From Luteolibacter rhizosphaerae (GTDB lineage: Bacteria > Verrucomicrobiota > Verrucomicrobiia > Verrucomicrobiales > Akkermansiaceae), in the NCBI RefSeq assembly GCF_025950095.1, contig NZ_JAPDDR010000016.1, positions 1 to 64,000 on the forward strand: 64,000 bases of DNA. Direction: 5' to 3'. The stretch's first letter is position 1. Each line of letters begins with the position of its first letter. The position numbers were made by a program, and so were the translations under genes. The notes under the pieces are model-generated. The model did not search any database. It was not told the origin of the DNA and saw only the letters and a program-made list of their open reading frames with translations. Of this stretch, positions 24,450 to 33,573 are shown in pieces.

Positions 24450-26489
24450 CTACGGCTCCACCAGCTTCACATAATCCACCCCGGCATAGAACCTCGGCCC
24501 CACCGCCGCCGGATTCGTGCCGCTCAGCTCCACCTTCACCTCGAAGGCCCCGTCCACCGGTGCGAAAGTCCCGAGCTCGAACTCTCCCGATGCCTCGACC
24601 GTCGGCGCATAGCCATCGAAGCTCTTCTCCACCTTCTGCCCGTTCACGGTGAAGGACAGCACGCCGTAGTCGTTCGCCTTCGTCGCCGCCATCAGCAGCT
24701 TGCGCGGCTTCGCGTCCGGGGCCGGCACGCGCAGGGTCACGGCGTCTCCTTCCTTCCCACCGCGCACCAGCAGTTGCGAGCGGCGGCTCCACTTGCCGGG
24801 CCCGAAGGGCCGCATGTCCTGCACCTCATGTACGAGACCTGCCGTAGCAGCTGTCACCTTCAGCTCCTCCGCATCGATCGCGCCGGGGAAGGGATTGGGC
24901 AGCCGCTGCGCATCCGCCAGCGTCGGAATCTTGGCCAGCGCCGCCTCCGGCTGCGGCTTGCGGTTCGAGCTGCCGCCGGGGAAGGCATACCAATAGGTCG
25001 TCGCCGCGTAGATCATCTGCGTCGGCGCCCAGGAGATCAGCTCGATGTCGAAGTCCAGCGAGCTGGTGTAGGGGATCGCATCCAGATTCCGCGTGCGCGT
25101 CAGGATGTTGTGGCCCTGCGTCATCTTCTCATCCACCCGCGTCTGGTTCGCGAAGGGCGTCTGCATGATCCCCCGCGGCGCGAAGGAGTAGTTGTAGTAA
25201 TCCTCCGTGCCCGTGCCGAGATGGGAGGGCACCACCTCGCCATCCACGCGGATCTTCTCATCGCCCTCGCCATACCAGGTGGCCACCTCGTTGTAGAGCG
25301 AGAGCACATCGCCGACATACACGCCCTTGCCCTTCAGCTTCACGAAGTCCCAGTCCCGCTGCGGCGGCGTGATCAGGCCGGCCTCGTAGTGCCATGCGGC
25401 GTGGAAGTGCATGCTGCGCCCGTCCCAATGCCAAGGCTCCGTCTCGCAGCGCAACTCGCTGCCGATCTCCTGCTCCCCAAGATTCTCGACGATCACCAGC
25501 GCGCTCTTCTGGAAAGGCATGGTCCAGCGGCAGACCAGCGTGCCATCCTCCTTCACCGTGCGGTACCAGCTGTCCAGCCGGTTCAGGCCCGCCCCGCTGC
25601 CGAAGAAATCTCCCGCCGGGCACCACACCGTCTCCTGCCCGTCGAATTGCATCCGCACGATCACCGAGCGCAGCACCTGATCCAGCGCCACACCCGCAGG
25701 CGGCGTCAGGCGCAGCTCCAGCTCCTTGATCGCCGCGGGCCCGGCCAGATCCAGCGTCGTCTTGCCCTGCGGCTTGATGCTGCTCTTCAGCGCCGGCTTG
25801 CCATCACCGCGGGCTGGCGCGGTCTGCAAACGCGAGGCCTGCTTCTGCACCGCGGCGCCCGCCTTTTCCAATGCCTCCCGGCTGAAGCTCGCCACCTTCG
25901 TCCCCGGCGCATACTTGCGGTAGTTGATGATGTAGTAGCGCGGCCCGCTGCCCTGCTCCTCCCAGGTCACCTTGCAGCGCTTCGCGAAGGGGATCGGCAG
26001 CATCCAGGTATTCCCGCCATTGCCCTCCGCCGTGTAGCCCGGGTGCGGCATCACCATCGGCTCCGGCAGCTTCAGCTCGCCCGCCATCAGATCGTAGGCG
26101 GGGAAGCTCAGCACCGGCTCCGCCTGCTCGTCCACATAGATCCGGATCGTCCCTCGCTTGTTCTGCACCGTCGTCAGCCAGAAGCGCGTCAGGCAGCCCG
26201 GCCCCTCCGCATCCAGCATCACCTTCTCCGTGCGACCCGCGATCGTCTCCGTGCGGATGAAGTTCGTGTGATCGTCATTCGCGAACCAGCCCGGCTGATC
26301 CGGCGCCACCGTGCGGCGGTCGTGACTGCTCGCCTGCAGGCATTGGTAAGAAGGCTCCGGCCACCGCGCCACCGCGGAGTAATCCGCCATTTCCGTGAGC
26401 AGCGAATCCAGGCTCACCTCGGCCCGCGCATGTGGAAAGGCAAGCAGGCCCATGCCCACGGCAAGGATGCGGATGGAGAAGGTATTCAT
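24450..26489 (-). CDS. GH172 (DUF2961) glycoside hydrolase
   Basis: A 679-aa exported enzyme from ATG at 26489, with a signal peptide ending A-R-A near residue 23. The DUF2961 core carries W-Y-G-E-G-D-E-K (Glu408) and L-G-T-G-T-E-D-Y-Y-N (Glu429). The 21-residue spacing of these two acids is the same as that of the reported catalytic pair in the bifidobacterial GH172 difructose-anhydride enzyme. Family members act on alpha-D-fructofuranosides or D-arabinofuranosides. Residues 550-679 look like an added carbohydrate-binding module. It stands alone, without sugar transporters nearby, so the natural glycan is unknown. Confidence 0.88.
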   Translation of the reverse strand: MNTFSIRILAVGMGLLAFPHARAEVSLDSLLTEMADYSAVARWPEPSYQCLQASSHDRRTVAPDQPGWFANDDHTNFIRTETIAGRTEKVMLDAEGPGCLTRFWLTTVQNKRGTIRIYVDEQAEPVLSFPAYDLMAGELKLPEPMVMPHPGYTAEGNGGNTWMLPIPFAKRCKVTWEEQGSGPRYYIINYRKYAPGTKVASFSREALEKAGAAVQKQASRLQTAPARGDGKPALKSSIKPQGKTTLDLAGPAAIKELELRLTPPAGVALDQVLRSVIVRMQFDGQETVWCPAGDFFGSGAGLNRLDSWYRTVKEDGTLVCRWTMPFQKSALVIVENLGEQEIGSELRCETEPWHWDGRSMHFHAAWHYEAGLITPPQRDWDFVKLKGKGVYVGDVLSLYNEVATWYGEGDEKIRVDGEVVPSHLGTGTEDYYNYSFAPRGIMQTPFANQTRVDEKMTQGHNILTRTRNLDAIPYTSSLDFDIELISWAPTQMIYAATTYWYAFPGGSSNRKPQPEAALAKIPTLADAQRLPNPFPGAIDAEELKVTAATAGLVHEVQDMRPFGPGKWSRRSQLLVRGGKEGDAVTLRVPAPDAKPRKLLMAATKANDYGVLSFTVNGQKVEKSFDGYAPTVEASGEFELGTFAPVDGAFEVKVELSGTNPAAVGPRFYAGVDYVKLVEP

Positions 26490-26598
26490 CGTCCCGCGAT
26501 CAAGCGGCCCGGACCGCCGCCTGCAAACCTCGCCGATCGCCACCCGGAAACAAGCTGTGATGACAAGTTGGCAGCAACGGAACGATCTTCCCGGCCAT

Positions 26599-28824
26599 TC
26601 AAAGAAGCTTGTCCAAAGTAATTGGCAGGGATCTTACACGCTTTCCGGTCGCATGGAAAACCGCATTCGCCACCGCCGCCGCGGTCCCCACGATGCCGAT
26701 CTCACCCACGCCTTTCACCCCCAGCGGGTTCACCACCGAATCTTTCTCTTCCACGAAAATCACCTCGATGCTTCCGACATCCGCGTTCACCGGGATATGA
26801 TACCCGGCCAGATCGTGGTTGATGAAACGCCCGTGCGCATGATCCATCACGCTCTCCTCGTGCAGGGCCATGCTAATGCCCCACACCACTCCGCCCATAA
26901 TCTGGCTTCGCGCCGTTTTCAGATTCAGAATCTGCCCCGCCGCCACCGCACATACCACCCGGGTCACGTGAAGCGTCCCTAGGTCTTCATCCACCTTCAC
27001 CTCCGCGAAGACGGCGGAGTGTGTCTTGATGCTGACCTTGCGCTGCTTGAGGAGCGAGGGGATTGCCAGCGTCTTACGGCTGATCTCCTTAGTTCCCGTC
27101 CGCTGCAGCACCTCCGTGATGCCGTGCGAGCGGGACGCGTCTCCTTTGATGGCGATCCGTCCATTCTCCAAGATGATTTCCTTCTCATCCACGCCCGCCA
27201 ACAGCGATCCATCCAGATCCTTCGCCAGCCGGATCAGACGTTTCCGGATCTTCAGGCAGGCCTTCTGCACCGCCGTCCCCACGCTTGCCGCGGTGAAGGA
27301 ACCTCCTTCCAGGGGAGCCATCGGCAGACGTGAATCACCGAGTTGTGGCACCACGTCGTCCACGGAGAGCCCGAGGGTTCTTGCCGCGATCACCGCCATC
27401 ATCGTGTAGGTTCCCGTGCCGATGTCCGATGTTGCCGCGCTTACCGTGAGCTTCCCGTTCGCGCCCAGCACGGCCTTCGCACTGGAGGGTACTTGCATCG
27501 CATCCCAGACTCCTGTCGCCACGCCCCAGCCGATGAGGATGCTCCCGTCGCGCATGCTGCCGCAGTCATGCCCGCGGCGGTGCCACTCGAAGCGCTCCGC
27601 ACCCTGCCGATAGCACTCGAGCAGTTGCTTGCTGGAGTAGGGTTTTTCTTCGTTCGGGTCCTTTGCAGCGTGGTTGAGGATACGGAACTCCAGAGGATCC
27701 ATCCCTAGCTTCCACGCCAGTTCGTCGACTGCGGATTCCAGCGCGAAGACACCGGAGGCCGCACCCGGCGCGCGCATGTCGCAGGGCGTGTTCACGTCCA
27801 GCGCTGCGATCCGGTAGCCCAACCTCACGTTCGGGCAATCATAAGTGCCGCCCGACCAGTTGACGATCTGCTCGACGTAATTCTCGAAGCGGGAAGTCGC
27901 GCCGAGGGCATCATGTGCCACGGCGGTGAGATGCCCGGCAGCAGTGGCCCCGAGCTGGAGATCGTGGATCGATGGCGGCCGGAACCCGAGAGCAAACATC
28001 TGCTTCCTTTCAAGCACCACGCGTACGTTCCGCTTCAACTCACGCGCTGCCAGCACAGCCAGAAAGGCCACATGATGCGGTCGCAGGCCCGAACCGAAAG
28101 CTCCCCCCACGAAAGGGGATAGCACCTGGAGCTCGTCTTTTCCGAAGCCGAAGACCTGGGTCAGATACTTTTTATCGTTCATCACGGCTTGGGTCTTGTC
28201 ATAGACCGTCAGGCTGCCATCACGCTCCCAGATCGCGGTCGTGGCGAAAGGTTCCATCGGGTTGTGATGCTGGGGGGAGGTCGAGTAGCGTTCTTGAATC
28301 GAGGCCGGGGCTTCCACCAGCGCGATCCCCACATCACCGCGCGGCTCCGGGGGCTTGCCCATGCCCGAGCGGGAGTCCGGCTCTTCAAAGGACTCCGGCC
28401 GCTGCTCTTCCAGATCGGTCGCGTGTGCCTCCTGCTCACATCGCAGCCGCACCAGTCCGGCTCCGTGCCTCGCGGCTTCCAGCGAATCGGCCAATACCAG
28501 CGCTACCACTTGCCCGGAAAAGCGGATGACATCGTCGTGCAGAGGGCGGAATGGACTACCATCCGGACCGACCTGATCGCGGTAGTTTCTCTCCAGCCAC
28601 GCTAGCGATGGCTGATCGTCGTGGGTGAAGATGTAGACTACTCCCGGACAGGCAAGGGCCGCTTCCGTTTCGATCGAGAGGATTCTTCCCCGCGCGATTG
28701 GCGCGTCTACGATGCGACCGTAGAGCAGACCATCCCCGCGGAAGTCCGAGGCATACTTTGCTTTTCCCGTGACCTTTGCCGGCCCGTCCACCCGGTTCAC
28801 GTTTCCCATTGCCGCCCCACTCAT
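26599..28824 (-). CDS. Aldehyde oxidoreductase-type Mo-cofactor subunit (PaoC-like)
   Basis: A 741-aa large subunit of the xanthine oxidase family. It holds the molybdenum-molybdopterin cofactor and the active site: G-G-A-F-G-S-G at 240-246, M-R-A-P-G-A-A-S-G at about 350-358 and the catalytic Glu in G-V-K-G-V-G-E-I-G (about Glu708). It should oxidise an aldehyde or N-heterocycle using water and pass electrons through the partner subunits. It is third in an operon whose genes overlap by 4 bp in the order 2Fe-2S, FAD, Mo subunit. This order and the FAD-subunit iron-sulphur loop match PaoABC. Confidence 0.9.
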   Translation of the reverse strand: MSGAAMGNVNRVDGPAKVTGKAKYASDFRGDGLLYGRIVDAPIARGRILSIETEAALACPGVVYIFTHDDQPSLAWLERNYRDQVGPDGSPFRPLHDDVIRFSGQVVALVLADSLEAARHGAGLVRLRCEQEAHATDLEEQRPESFEEPDSRSGMGKPPEPRGDVGIALVEAPASIQERYSTSPQHHNPMEPFATTAIWERDGSLTVYDKTQAVMNDKKYLTQVFGFGKDELQVLSPFVGGAFGSGLRPHHVAFLAVLAARELKRNVRVVLERKQMFALGFRPPSIHDLQLGATAAGHLTAVAHDALGATSRFENYVEQIVNWSGGTYDCPNVRLGYRIAALDVNTPCDMRAPGAASGVFALESAVDELAWKLGMDPLEFRILNHAAKDPNEEKPYSSKQLLECYRQGAERFEWHRRGHDCGSMRDGSILIGWGVATGVWDAMQVPSSAKAVLGANGKLTVSAATSDIGTGTYTMMAVIAARTLGLSVDDVVPQLGDSRLPMAPLEGGSFTAASVGTAVQKACLKIRKRLIRLAKDLDGSLLAGVDEKEIILENGRIAIKGDASRSHGITEVLQRTGTKEISRKTLAIPSLLKQRKVSIKTHSAVFAEVKVDEDLGTLHVTRVVCAVAAGQILNLKTARSQIMGGVVWGISMALHEESVMDHAHGRFINHDLAGYHIPVNADVGSIEVIFVEEKDSVVNPLGVKGVGEIGIVGTAAAVANAVFHATGKRVRSLPITLDKLL

Positions 28825-29819
28825 GATTCGGACGCTTGTTTGTTGGAGGCTTCTTCGAGGGCCCGCACGATCGCGCGCCGTGCCAGTTCGATTTTGAAGT
28901 CGTTGAAGCCGCGGCCCCTCGCATCCTGCATCAGGACATCGGCAGCCTTCTGGAAATTCTCACGCGCCGGTGCACGGCCGGTGAGCACTCGCTCCGCCCT
29001 TTCATCGCGCCAAGGCTTGTGAGCCACCCCGCCGAGGGCCAGCCGTGCGGTCGAGATCGCCCCGTCCTCGATCTCCAGCGCCGCCGCCACGGACACCAGA
29101 GCGAAGGCATACGAGCGCCGGTCGCGCACCTTCACATAGGAGTAGTGGTTCGCGAAGCCCTTCGGCGGCAGATCGATGCAAACGATCATCTCGTCCGGTG
29201 CCAAGGTGTTCTCGATATCAGGTGTGTCGCCGGGCAGAAGATGGAAGTTCGCGAAGGGGATCGCGCGGCTGCCACGGGCACCCTCCACGATCACCACCGC
29301 CTCCAGTGCTGCCAAGGCCACGCACATGTCAGAGGGATGCACCGCGATGCAGCTCGCGCTGCCGCCAAGCACCGCATGGATGCGGTTAAAGCCTTTCAGC
29401 GCCGCGCACCCGCTGCCCGGGCTGCGTTTGTTGCAGGGCGTGGCCGTGTCGTAGAAATAGAAGCAGCGAGTCCGCTGCATCAGGTTGCCGCCGTTGCTCG
29501 CCATGTTGCGGATTTGCGGGGAAGCACCCGCGAGAATCGCCGCGGCCAGCAGCGGATACCGCTCGGCCACCGCCGGATGAGCCGCCGTCTCCGCATTCCG
29601 GGCCAAAGCGCCGAGCCTAAGCCCGCCGTTCTCCAACGCGGCGATCTCGTGCCAGGGTAGGGGATTGATGTCCACCACGCTTGAAGGCTTCTCAATGCCT
29701 TCCTTCATCAGATCGAGGAGGTTGGTTCCGCCTGCGATCACTGCGGCTGATCCGGTCTTGCCCAGTTCGCGCTGGCACTCTGGCAGCGTGGCCACCCGTG
29801 AGTAGGTGAAAGGATTCAC
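28821..29819 (-). CDS. FAD/4Fe-4S subunit of the molybdenum hydroxylase (PaoB-like)
   Basis: A 332-aa FAD-binding subunit. A-G-G-T-N-L-L-D-L-M at 29-38 is the flavin loop. A Cys-rich insert has Cys119 (R-T-R-C-F-Y-F), Cys129, Cys138 (C-N-K-R-S-P-G-S-G-C) and Cys157, the pattern of the additional 4Fe-4S cluster found in PaoB and in the 4-hydroxybenzoyl-CoA reductase beta subunit. It passes electrons from the 2Fe-2S subunit to an outside acceptor. It is coupled by 4-bp overlaps to both neighbours. Confidence 0.9.
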   Translation of the reverse strand: MNPFTYSRVATLPECQRELGKTGSAAVIAGGTNLLDLMKEGIEKPSSVVDINPLPWHEIAALENGGLRLGALARNAETAAHPAVAERYPLLAAAILAGASPQIRNMASNGGNLMQRTRCFYFYDTATPCNKRSPGSGCAALKGFNRIHAVLGGSASCIAVHPSDMCVALAALEAVVIVEGARGSRAIPFANFHLLPGDTPDIENTLAPDEMIVCIDLPPKGFANHYSYVKVRDRRSYAFALVSVAAALEIEDGAISTARLALGGVAHKPWRDERAERVLTGRAPARENFQKAADVLMQDARGRGFNDFKIELARRAIVRALEEASNKQASES

Positions 29820-30346
29820 AACGTTTCCTCCTTTTCCAGCGTGCTTCGGATTGCATCCACGATGTTCGGATAGGCTCCGCAGCGGCAGAGGTTGCCGCTC
29901 ATTCTCTCGCGCATTTCGTCGTCGTCGCGTGGCGCACCCTCATCCAGCATCCCGATCGCCGAGCAGATCTGACCAGGCGTACAGAACCCGCATTGGAATG
30001 CATCGTGATCGATGAAGGCTTGTTGGAGGGGATGCAGCTCGCCATCTTTCGCGATTCCCTCGATCGTCACCACCTCCGCACCCTCGCTCATCACGGCGAG
30101 AGTCAGGCAGGAGTTGATCCGCTTGCCATTGAGCAGCACCGTGCAGGCCCCGCATTGGCCGTGGTCGCAGCCCTTCTTGCAGCCCGTGAGGCCTGCATCC
30201 TCTCGTAGCAGATCCAAGAGGGTCCGCCACGGCTCCACTTCGTATTGGGAATCGGCTCCGTTCAAGCGGAGCCGGACGCGATGTTTCTCCAGAACGTCGG
30301 GCGTGGGGCCAAGCGCGGAAGTTCGAGGAAAGACGACGGAGTTCAT
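29816..30346 (-). CDS. 2Fe-2S subunit of the molybdenum hydroxylase (PaoA-like)
   Basis: A 176-aa protein from ATG at 30346; a longer frame adds 11 residues without support. The first cluster uses G-C-D-H-G-Q-C-G-A-C (Cys60, 65, 68) and Cys80. The second uses C-G-F-C at 119-122 and C-R-C at 154-156. This is the standard two-cluster electron-transfer subunit. Unlike E. coli PaoA, I see no twin-arginine signal, so the complex is probably cytoplasmic. It is the first gene of the operon. Confidence 0.9.
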   Translation of the reverse strand: MNSVVFPRTSALGPTPDVLEKHRVRLRLNGADSQYEVEPWRTLLDLLREDAGLTGCKKGCDHGQCGACTVLLNGKRINSCLTLAVMSEGAEVVTIEGIAKDGELHPLQQAFIDHDAFQCGFCTPGQICSAIGMLDEGAPRDDDEMRERMSGNLCRCGAYPNIVDAIRSTLEKEETL

Positions 30347-30472
30347 GAAGATTGAGCTGCCAATCCTCGCACCGGCCATGCCACTAGCCTATCCCTACGC
30401 AGAGGCGGCTACTCGCCTCCTAACGAGTTAGCAGTGTGGGCAAGATGCATGAGCTCCTTGCTCTTCGCATCC

Positions 30473-31876
30473 TCACCGCTTCCCCTCCCGGTGCTTCTTG
30501 AAGATCGCCAGGGTGCGGTCGCGCTCCTCGTGGTGATCCACGCAGGGCAGGGGATAGCCCTTCGCGATCGGTCGACCGTCCTTCGGCGGTTCCATCAGAC
30601 GGTCCACGGGCACATCCTTCAACTCCGGGACCCAGCGCTTGATGTACGTGCCCTCCGGGTCGTGGCGTTTCGCCTGCGACCACGGGTTCTGGATGCGGAA
30701 GTAGGGCGCGGCATCCGCCCCCGTCCCGGCGCTCCACTGCCAGCCGCCGTTGTTCGAGGCGATCTCCCCATCCACGAGGTGCTGCAGGAAGAACTGCTCC
30801 CCCAGACGCCAGTCCACATGCAGGTCCTTGGTCAGGAACATCGCCGTGATCATCCGCAGGCGGTTGTGCATGAAACCGGTGGTCAGGAGTTCGCGGATGC
30901 CGGCGTCGACGATGGGGAAGCCGGTGCGGCCTTCCTTCCAGGCCTCGAAGTTGGCGTCGGGTTCGGCCCACCAGAGACCGTGCCAGTCGTCGTTGAACTC
31001 ATTTTCAAGGACTTGCGGGTAGTGCCAGAGGATCGCCATGTAGAACTCCCTCCAGGCCAGTTCCTTAACGAAGGTATCGGGGCCTTCGCCACCGCCGGCC
31101 TCCATCACGCGCCTATATATAGTGCGGGGGGAGAGCAGGCCGAAGCGCAGGTCCTGCCCGAGCCGGGAGGTGCCGGGGACGGCGGGTGAATCGCGCAAGT
31201 CCTTGTAGTTCTTGATACGGGAACTGACGGCGGTCTTCAGGCGCTGCAGTGCGGCGCGCTCCCCGCCCTCCAGGATCTCGCAGCCCTCCGGCTCCGGGAG
31301 CTTCCAGTGGGCATTCGCGGGCAGATCGAGGGACTTGATGCCCTGCGGCGTGTTGAGCGCCTTCGGCTTCGGGAGGGGTTCCGGCTTGGGCAGGGTGAGC
31401 CAGTTCTTCGAGTAGGGGGTGAAGACGCGATAGGGCTTGCCATCTTGGGTCAGCACCTCCTGCGGGGTGTGGAGCGTCACGTCATGAAAACCAATGCATT
31501 CCACGCCGAGGCGCTTGGCCATCTTCTCGACCCGGGCTTCCATCTCGCGGCCGAAGGGGTCGGGGTCGCGATTGAAGCTCAGGGACTTGGCGCCGCTTTC
31601 CTTGATCAGCTTTTCCAGCTCCTCGTCCGCAGAGCCGCAGCGGATGATCAGGCGGCCCTCCAGCGTTTCGAGGTTCTTGGCCAGTGATTCCAGTGACTTA
31701 CAGAGGAATGCCTGGCGCTTCGGGCCGGTCCAGACGTGGTTCTGCTTCCAGTCGCTCAGGATATAGACCGGGAGAACGGAGTCCGCGGAAGCCGCGGCGT
31801 GGTGGAGGGACGGGTTATCGAGGATCCGGAGGTCCCGCCGGAACCAATGAATCGTCTGCGCGCTAGGGGAGGGCAT
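30473..31876 (-). CDS. phrB: Deoxyribodipyrimidine photolyase (class I CPD type)
   Basis: A 467-aa flavoprotein that uses blue light to split cyclobutane pyrimidine dimers. It begins I-H-W-F-R-R-D-L-R, the photolyase alpha/beta domain. The FAD domain shows W-R-E-F-Y, W-x-x-G-R-T-G-F-P-I-V-D-A, H-N-R-L-R-M-I-T-A-M-F, L-V-D-G-E-I-A-S-N-N-G-G-W-Q-W and P-Y-F-R-I-Q-N-P. The N-S-GG-WQW region with A-G-T-G-A-D places it in the class I photolyase/cryptochrome group. ATG at 31876 fits the family start; an upstream ATG at 31894 adds six residues. Confidence 0.9.
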   Translation of the reverse strand: MPSPSAQTIHWFRRDLRILDNPSLHHAAASADSVLPVYILSDWKQNHVWTGPKRQAFLCKSLESLAKNLETLEGRLIIRCGSADEELEKLIKESGAKSLSFNRDPDPFGREMEARVEKMAKRLGVECIGFHDVTLHTPQEVLTQDGKPYRVFTPYSKNWLTLPKPEPLPKPKALNTPQGIKSLDLPANAHWKLPEPEGCEILEGGERAALQRLKTAVSSRIKNYKDLRDSPAVPGTSRLGQDLRFGLLSPRTIYRRVMEAGGGEGPDTFVKELAWREFYMAILWHYPQVLENEFNDDWHGLWWAEPDANFEAWKEGRTGFPIVDAGIRELLTTGFMHNRLRMITAMFLTKDLHVDWRLGEQFFLQHLVDGEIASNNGGWQWSAGTGADAAPYFRIQNPWSQAKRHDPEGTYIKRWVPELKDVPVDRLMEPPKDGRPIAKGYPLPCVDHHEERDRTLAIFKKHREGKR

Positions 31877-31927
31877 GCGGGCTAACAAAGCCATGCACGC
31901 TAACAGCGCAAGGGGGGAAGCCGGTGA

Positions 31928-32215
31928 TCAGGGGGCACCGAGCATTTTCTCGGCTTTTTTTACGGTCACGTTGCTGAGACGGCCGTTCACGCGCTTGGAG
32001 CCCTCGAGGAGGGACTTCAGGTCGCTGAGGGTCTTCTCCGCCGCATCCAAGGCCTTCCTTCCGCCGCCGTATTGCTTGTCCGAGAAATACTTGGTGAAAG
32101 TCACGCCGCCCCTGCTGACGCAGAGACGCCATCCTTGGAATGCCGTGTTCTCGTAAGTGAACCGAGTCAGGTTGCGCTTCGATTTCATTGTGGGACCGAG
32201 TTCGAGAGCATTCAT
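31928..32215 (-). CDS. Small AP2-like DNA-binding-type protein
   Basis: About 95 aa from ATG at 32215; starts at 32188 and 32296 are also possible. The core G-W-R-L-C-V-S-R-G-G-V-T-F-T-K-Y-F-S is a three-strand pattern followed by K-A-L-D-A-A-E-K-T-L-S-D-L, as in AP2/ERF-like or integrase arm-type DNA-binding domains. The C-terminus is basic. It lies between the photolyase gene and the rpoA promoter region, on the strand opposite to rpoA. The binding role is inferred. Confidence 0.55.
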   Translation of the reverse strand: MNALELGPTMKSKRNLTRFTYENTAFQGWRLCVSRGGVTFTKYFSDKQYGGGRKALDAAEKTLSDLKSLLEGSKRVNGRLSNVTVKKAEKMLGAP

Positions 32216-32337
32216 ATGACAACATGCCACCGAATGCGGGGGATGGCCACTCGATTTTTGTTTGAGGAATGTTAGAGACTCTCCGGAACCGCGCATTCAT
32301 GCGGATTTCCACGTATTTCGGGCGGTGAAAAAATTCG

Positions 32338-32366
32338 TTGCCAAGCCCCTGCCGTTCTCCTTTAGT
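32338..32366 (+). promoter_or_regulatory. Candidate sigma70-type promoter for rpoA-rplQ
   Basis: TTGCCA at 32338-32343 and TTTAGT at 32361-32366 are 17 bp apart. They match the -35 consensus in 5 of 6 positions and the -10 consensus in 4 of 6. Transcription would start about 95 nt upstream of rpoA. Confidence 0.4.
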
Positions 32367-32406
32367 CCCCGCCCGCGCGAGCCTGAACAGCCGCCGTAGG
32401 TCCTCC

Positions 32407-32430
32407 TGGCAGGGTATCACGCCCCTGCCA
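32407..32430 (+). promoter_or_regulatory. Leader hairpin upstream of rpoA
   Basis: TGGCAGGG and CCCTGCCA form an 8-bp stem around TATCACGC or a close variant. It lies in the predicted 5' leader, before a purine-rich AGGAGGG at about 32439. That purine run is too far (about 25 nt) from the ATG to be the usual ribosome-binding site. It may be part of a control element, for example for autogenous regulation by L17 or alpha. This is inference. Confidence 0.35.
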
Positions 32431-32469
32431 CCGCTCGCAGGAGGGTAACCCGGCTACCCCTAATATACA

Positions 32470-33552
32470 ATGTCTGCCGCCAAACTTGCTCGATTCGAGC
32501 TCCCGAACCGCCTCGTCAAGCACGAGGACACCGCCACCGAGGTCTACGCCCAGTTCACCGCCGAGCCCTTCGAGCGCGGCTACGGCCACACCCTGGGCAA
32601 CTCGCTCCGCCGCGTCCTCCTGGGCTCGCTGGAAGGCGCCGCCATCACCTCCGTGCGGATCGCCGGCGTGCAGCATGAATTCTCCAGCCTCCCGGGCGTG
32701 GTGGAAGATGTCACCGACATCGTGCTGAACCTCAAGAAAGTGAAGTTCAAGCACCACGACAAGGAGCCCCGCATCCTCACGATCAAGGTCGAGAAGGAAG
32801 GCGTGATCACCGCCGGTGACATCCAGGACGACAACATCTACGAAGTCGTCAACAAGGACCAGATCATCTGCACCCTCGACAAGAAGGTGAAGTTCGACTG
32901 CGAATTCGAAGTCCGCGTCGGCCGCGGCTTCTTCACCGGCGACGAGAACAAGCGCAAGGACCAGCCGATCGGCGTGATCGCCATCGACTCGATCTTCTCC
33001 CCGGTGACCCGCGTGAAGTACGCGGTGGACACCACCCGCGTGGGCCAGATGACCGACTACGACAAGCTCGTGCTGGATATCTGGACGGACGGCCGCATCA
33101 GCCCGCAGGACGCCCTGCTGCAGGCCTCCGCCATCATGCGCCACCACCTGGACGTCTTCGTCAACTACGACGAGAACGCCGTGGACTTCGAGGAAGCCCC
33201 GACGGAATCCAACGAGGAGAACGCCGCGCTGAAGAAGCTTCTCAACATGAGCGTGAACGAGATCGAACTCTCGGTCCGTGCCGCCAACTGCCTCAACAAC
33301 GCCAACATCACTTCCGTGGGCCAGCTCGCGATGAAGTCGGAGGCGGAAATGCTCAAGTATCGCAACTTCGGCAAGAAGTCGCTCAACGAGATCAAGGACA
33401 AGCTCTCCGAACTCGGCCTCGGCCTCGGAATGTCCCTGGATCCTTCGTTGCTCTCCGGCCCGGTGCCGGCCGTCCGCGGCCCGCGTCTCGGCGTCGAAGA
33501 AGAAGCCCCGGTGGGCCTTGCCGACCTGATCGCCCAGAACCTCGACGACTAA
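32470..33552 (+). CDS. rpoA: RNA polymerase subunit alpha
   Basis: A 360-aa protein. The N-terminal domain (residues 1-240) has the dimerisation signature G-Y-G-H-T-L-G-N-S-L-R-R-V-L-L-G-S-L-E-G-A. The C-terminal domain (about 265-340) has S-V-N-E-I-E-L-S-V-R-A-x-N-C-L and the DNA-binding K-Y-R-N-F-G-K-K-S-L-N-E-I. The length is slightly above the usual 330 because of a short tail. rplQ follows after 21 bp. In many bacteria this pair ends the alpha ribosomal operon, but here the gene upstream is on the other strand, so the pair has its own promoter. Confidence 0.98.
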   Translation: MSAAKLARFELPNRLVKHEDTATEVYAQFTAEPFERGYGHTLGNSLRRVLLGSLEGAAITSVRIAGVQHEFSSLPGVVEDVTDIVLNLKKVKFKHHDKEPRILTIKVEKEGVITAGDIQDDNIYEVVNKDQIICTLDKKVKFDCEFEVRVGRGFFTGDENKRKDQPIGVIAIDSIFSPVTRVKYAVDTTRVGQMTDYDKLVLDIWTDGRISPQDALLQASAIMRHHLDVFVNYDENAVDFEEAPTESNEENAALKKLLNMSVNEIELSVRAANCLNNANITSVGQLAMKSEAEMLKYRNFGKKSLNEIKDKLSELGLGLGMSLDPSLLSGPVPAVRGPRLGVEEEAPVGLADLIAQNLDD

Positions 33553-33573
33553 TTAAGAAAGGGACCGCACCCG

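Noticed and set aside
24291..26621. Very long plus-strand frame (776 codons) opposite the GH172 gene
   Set aside because: It is the antisense shadow of a high-GC gene: Arg/His/Pro-rich, with no domain, while the minus strand encodes a complete GH172 protein.
30347..30472. Possible gene between the photolyase and the Mo-hydroxylase operon
   Set aside because: The 126-bp gap has no frame with a start and coding pattern; it probably holds the operon promoter.
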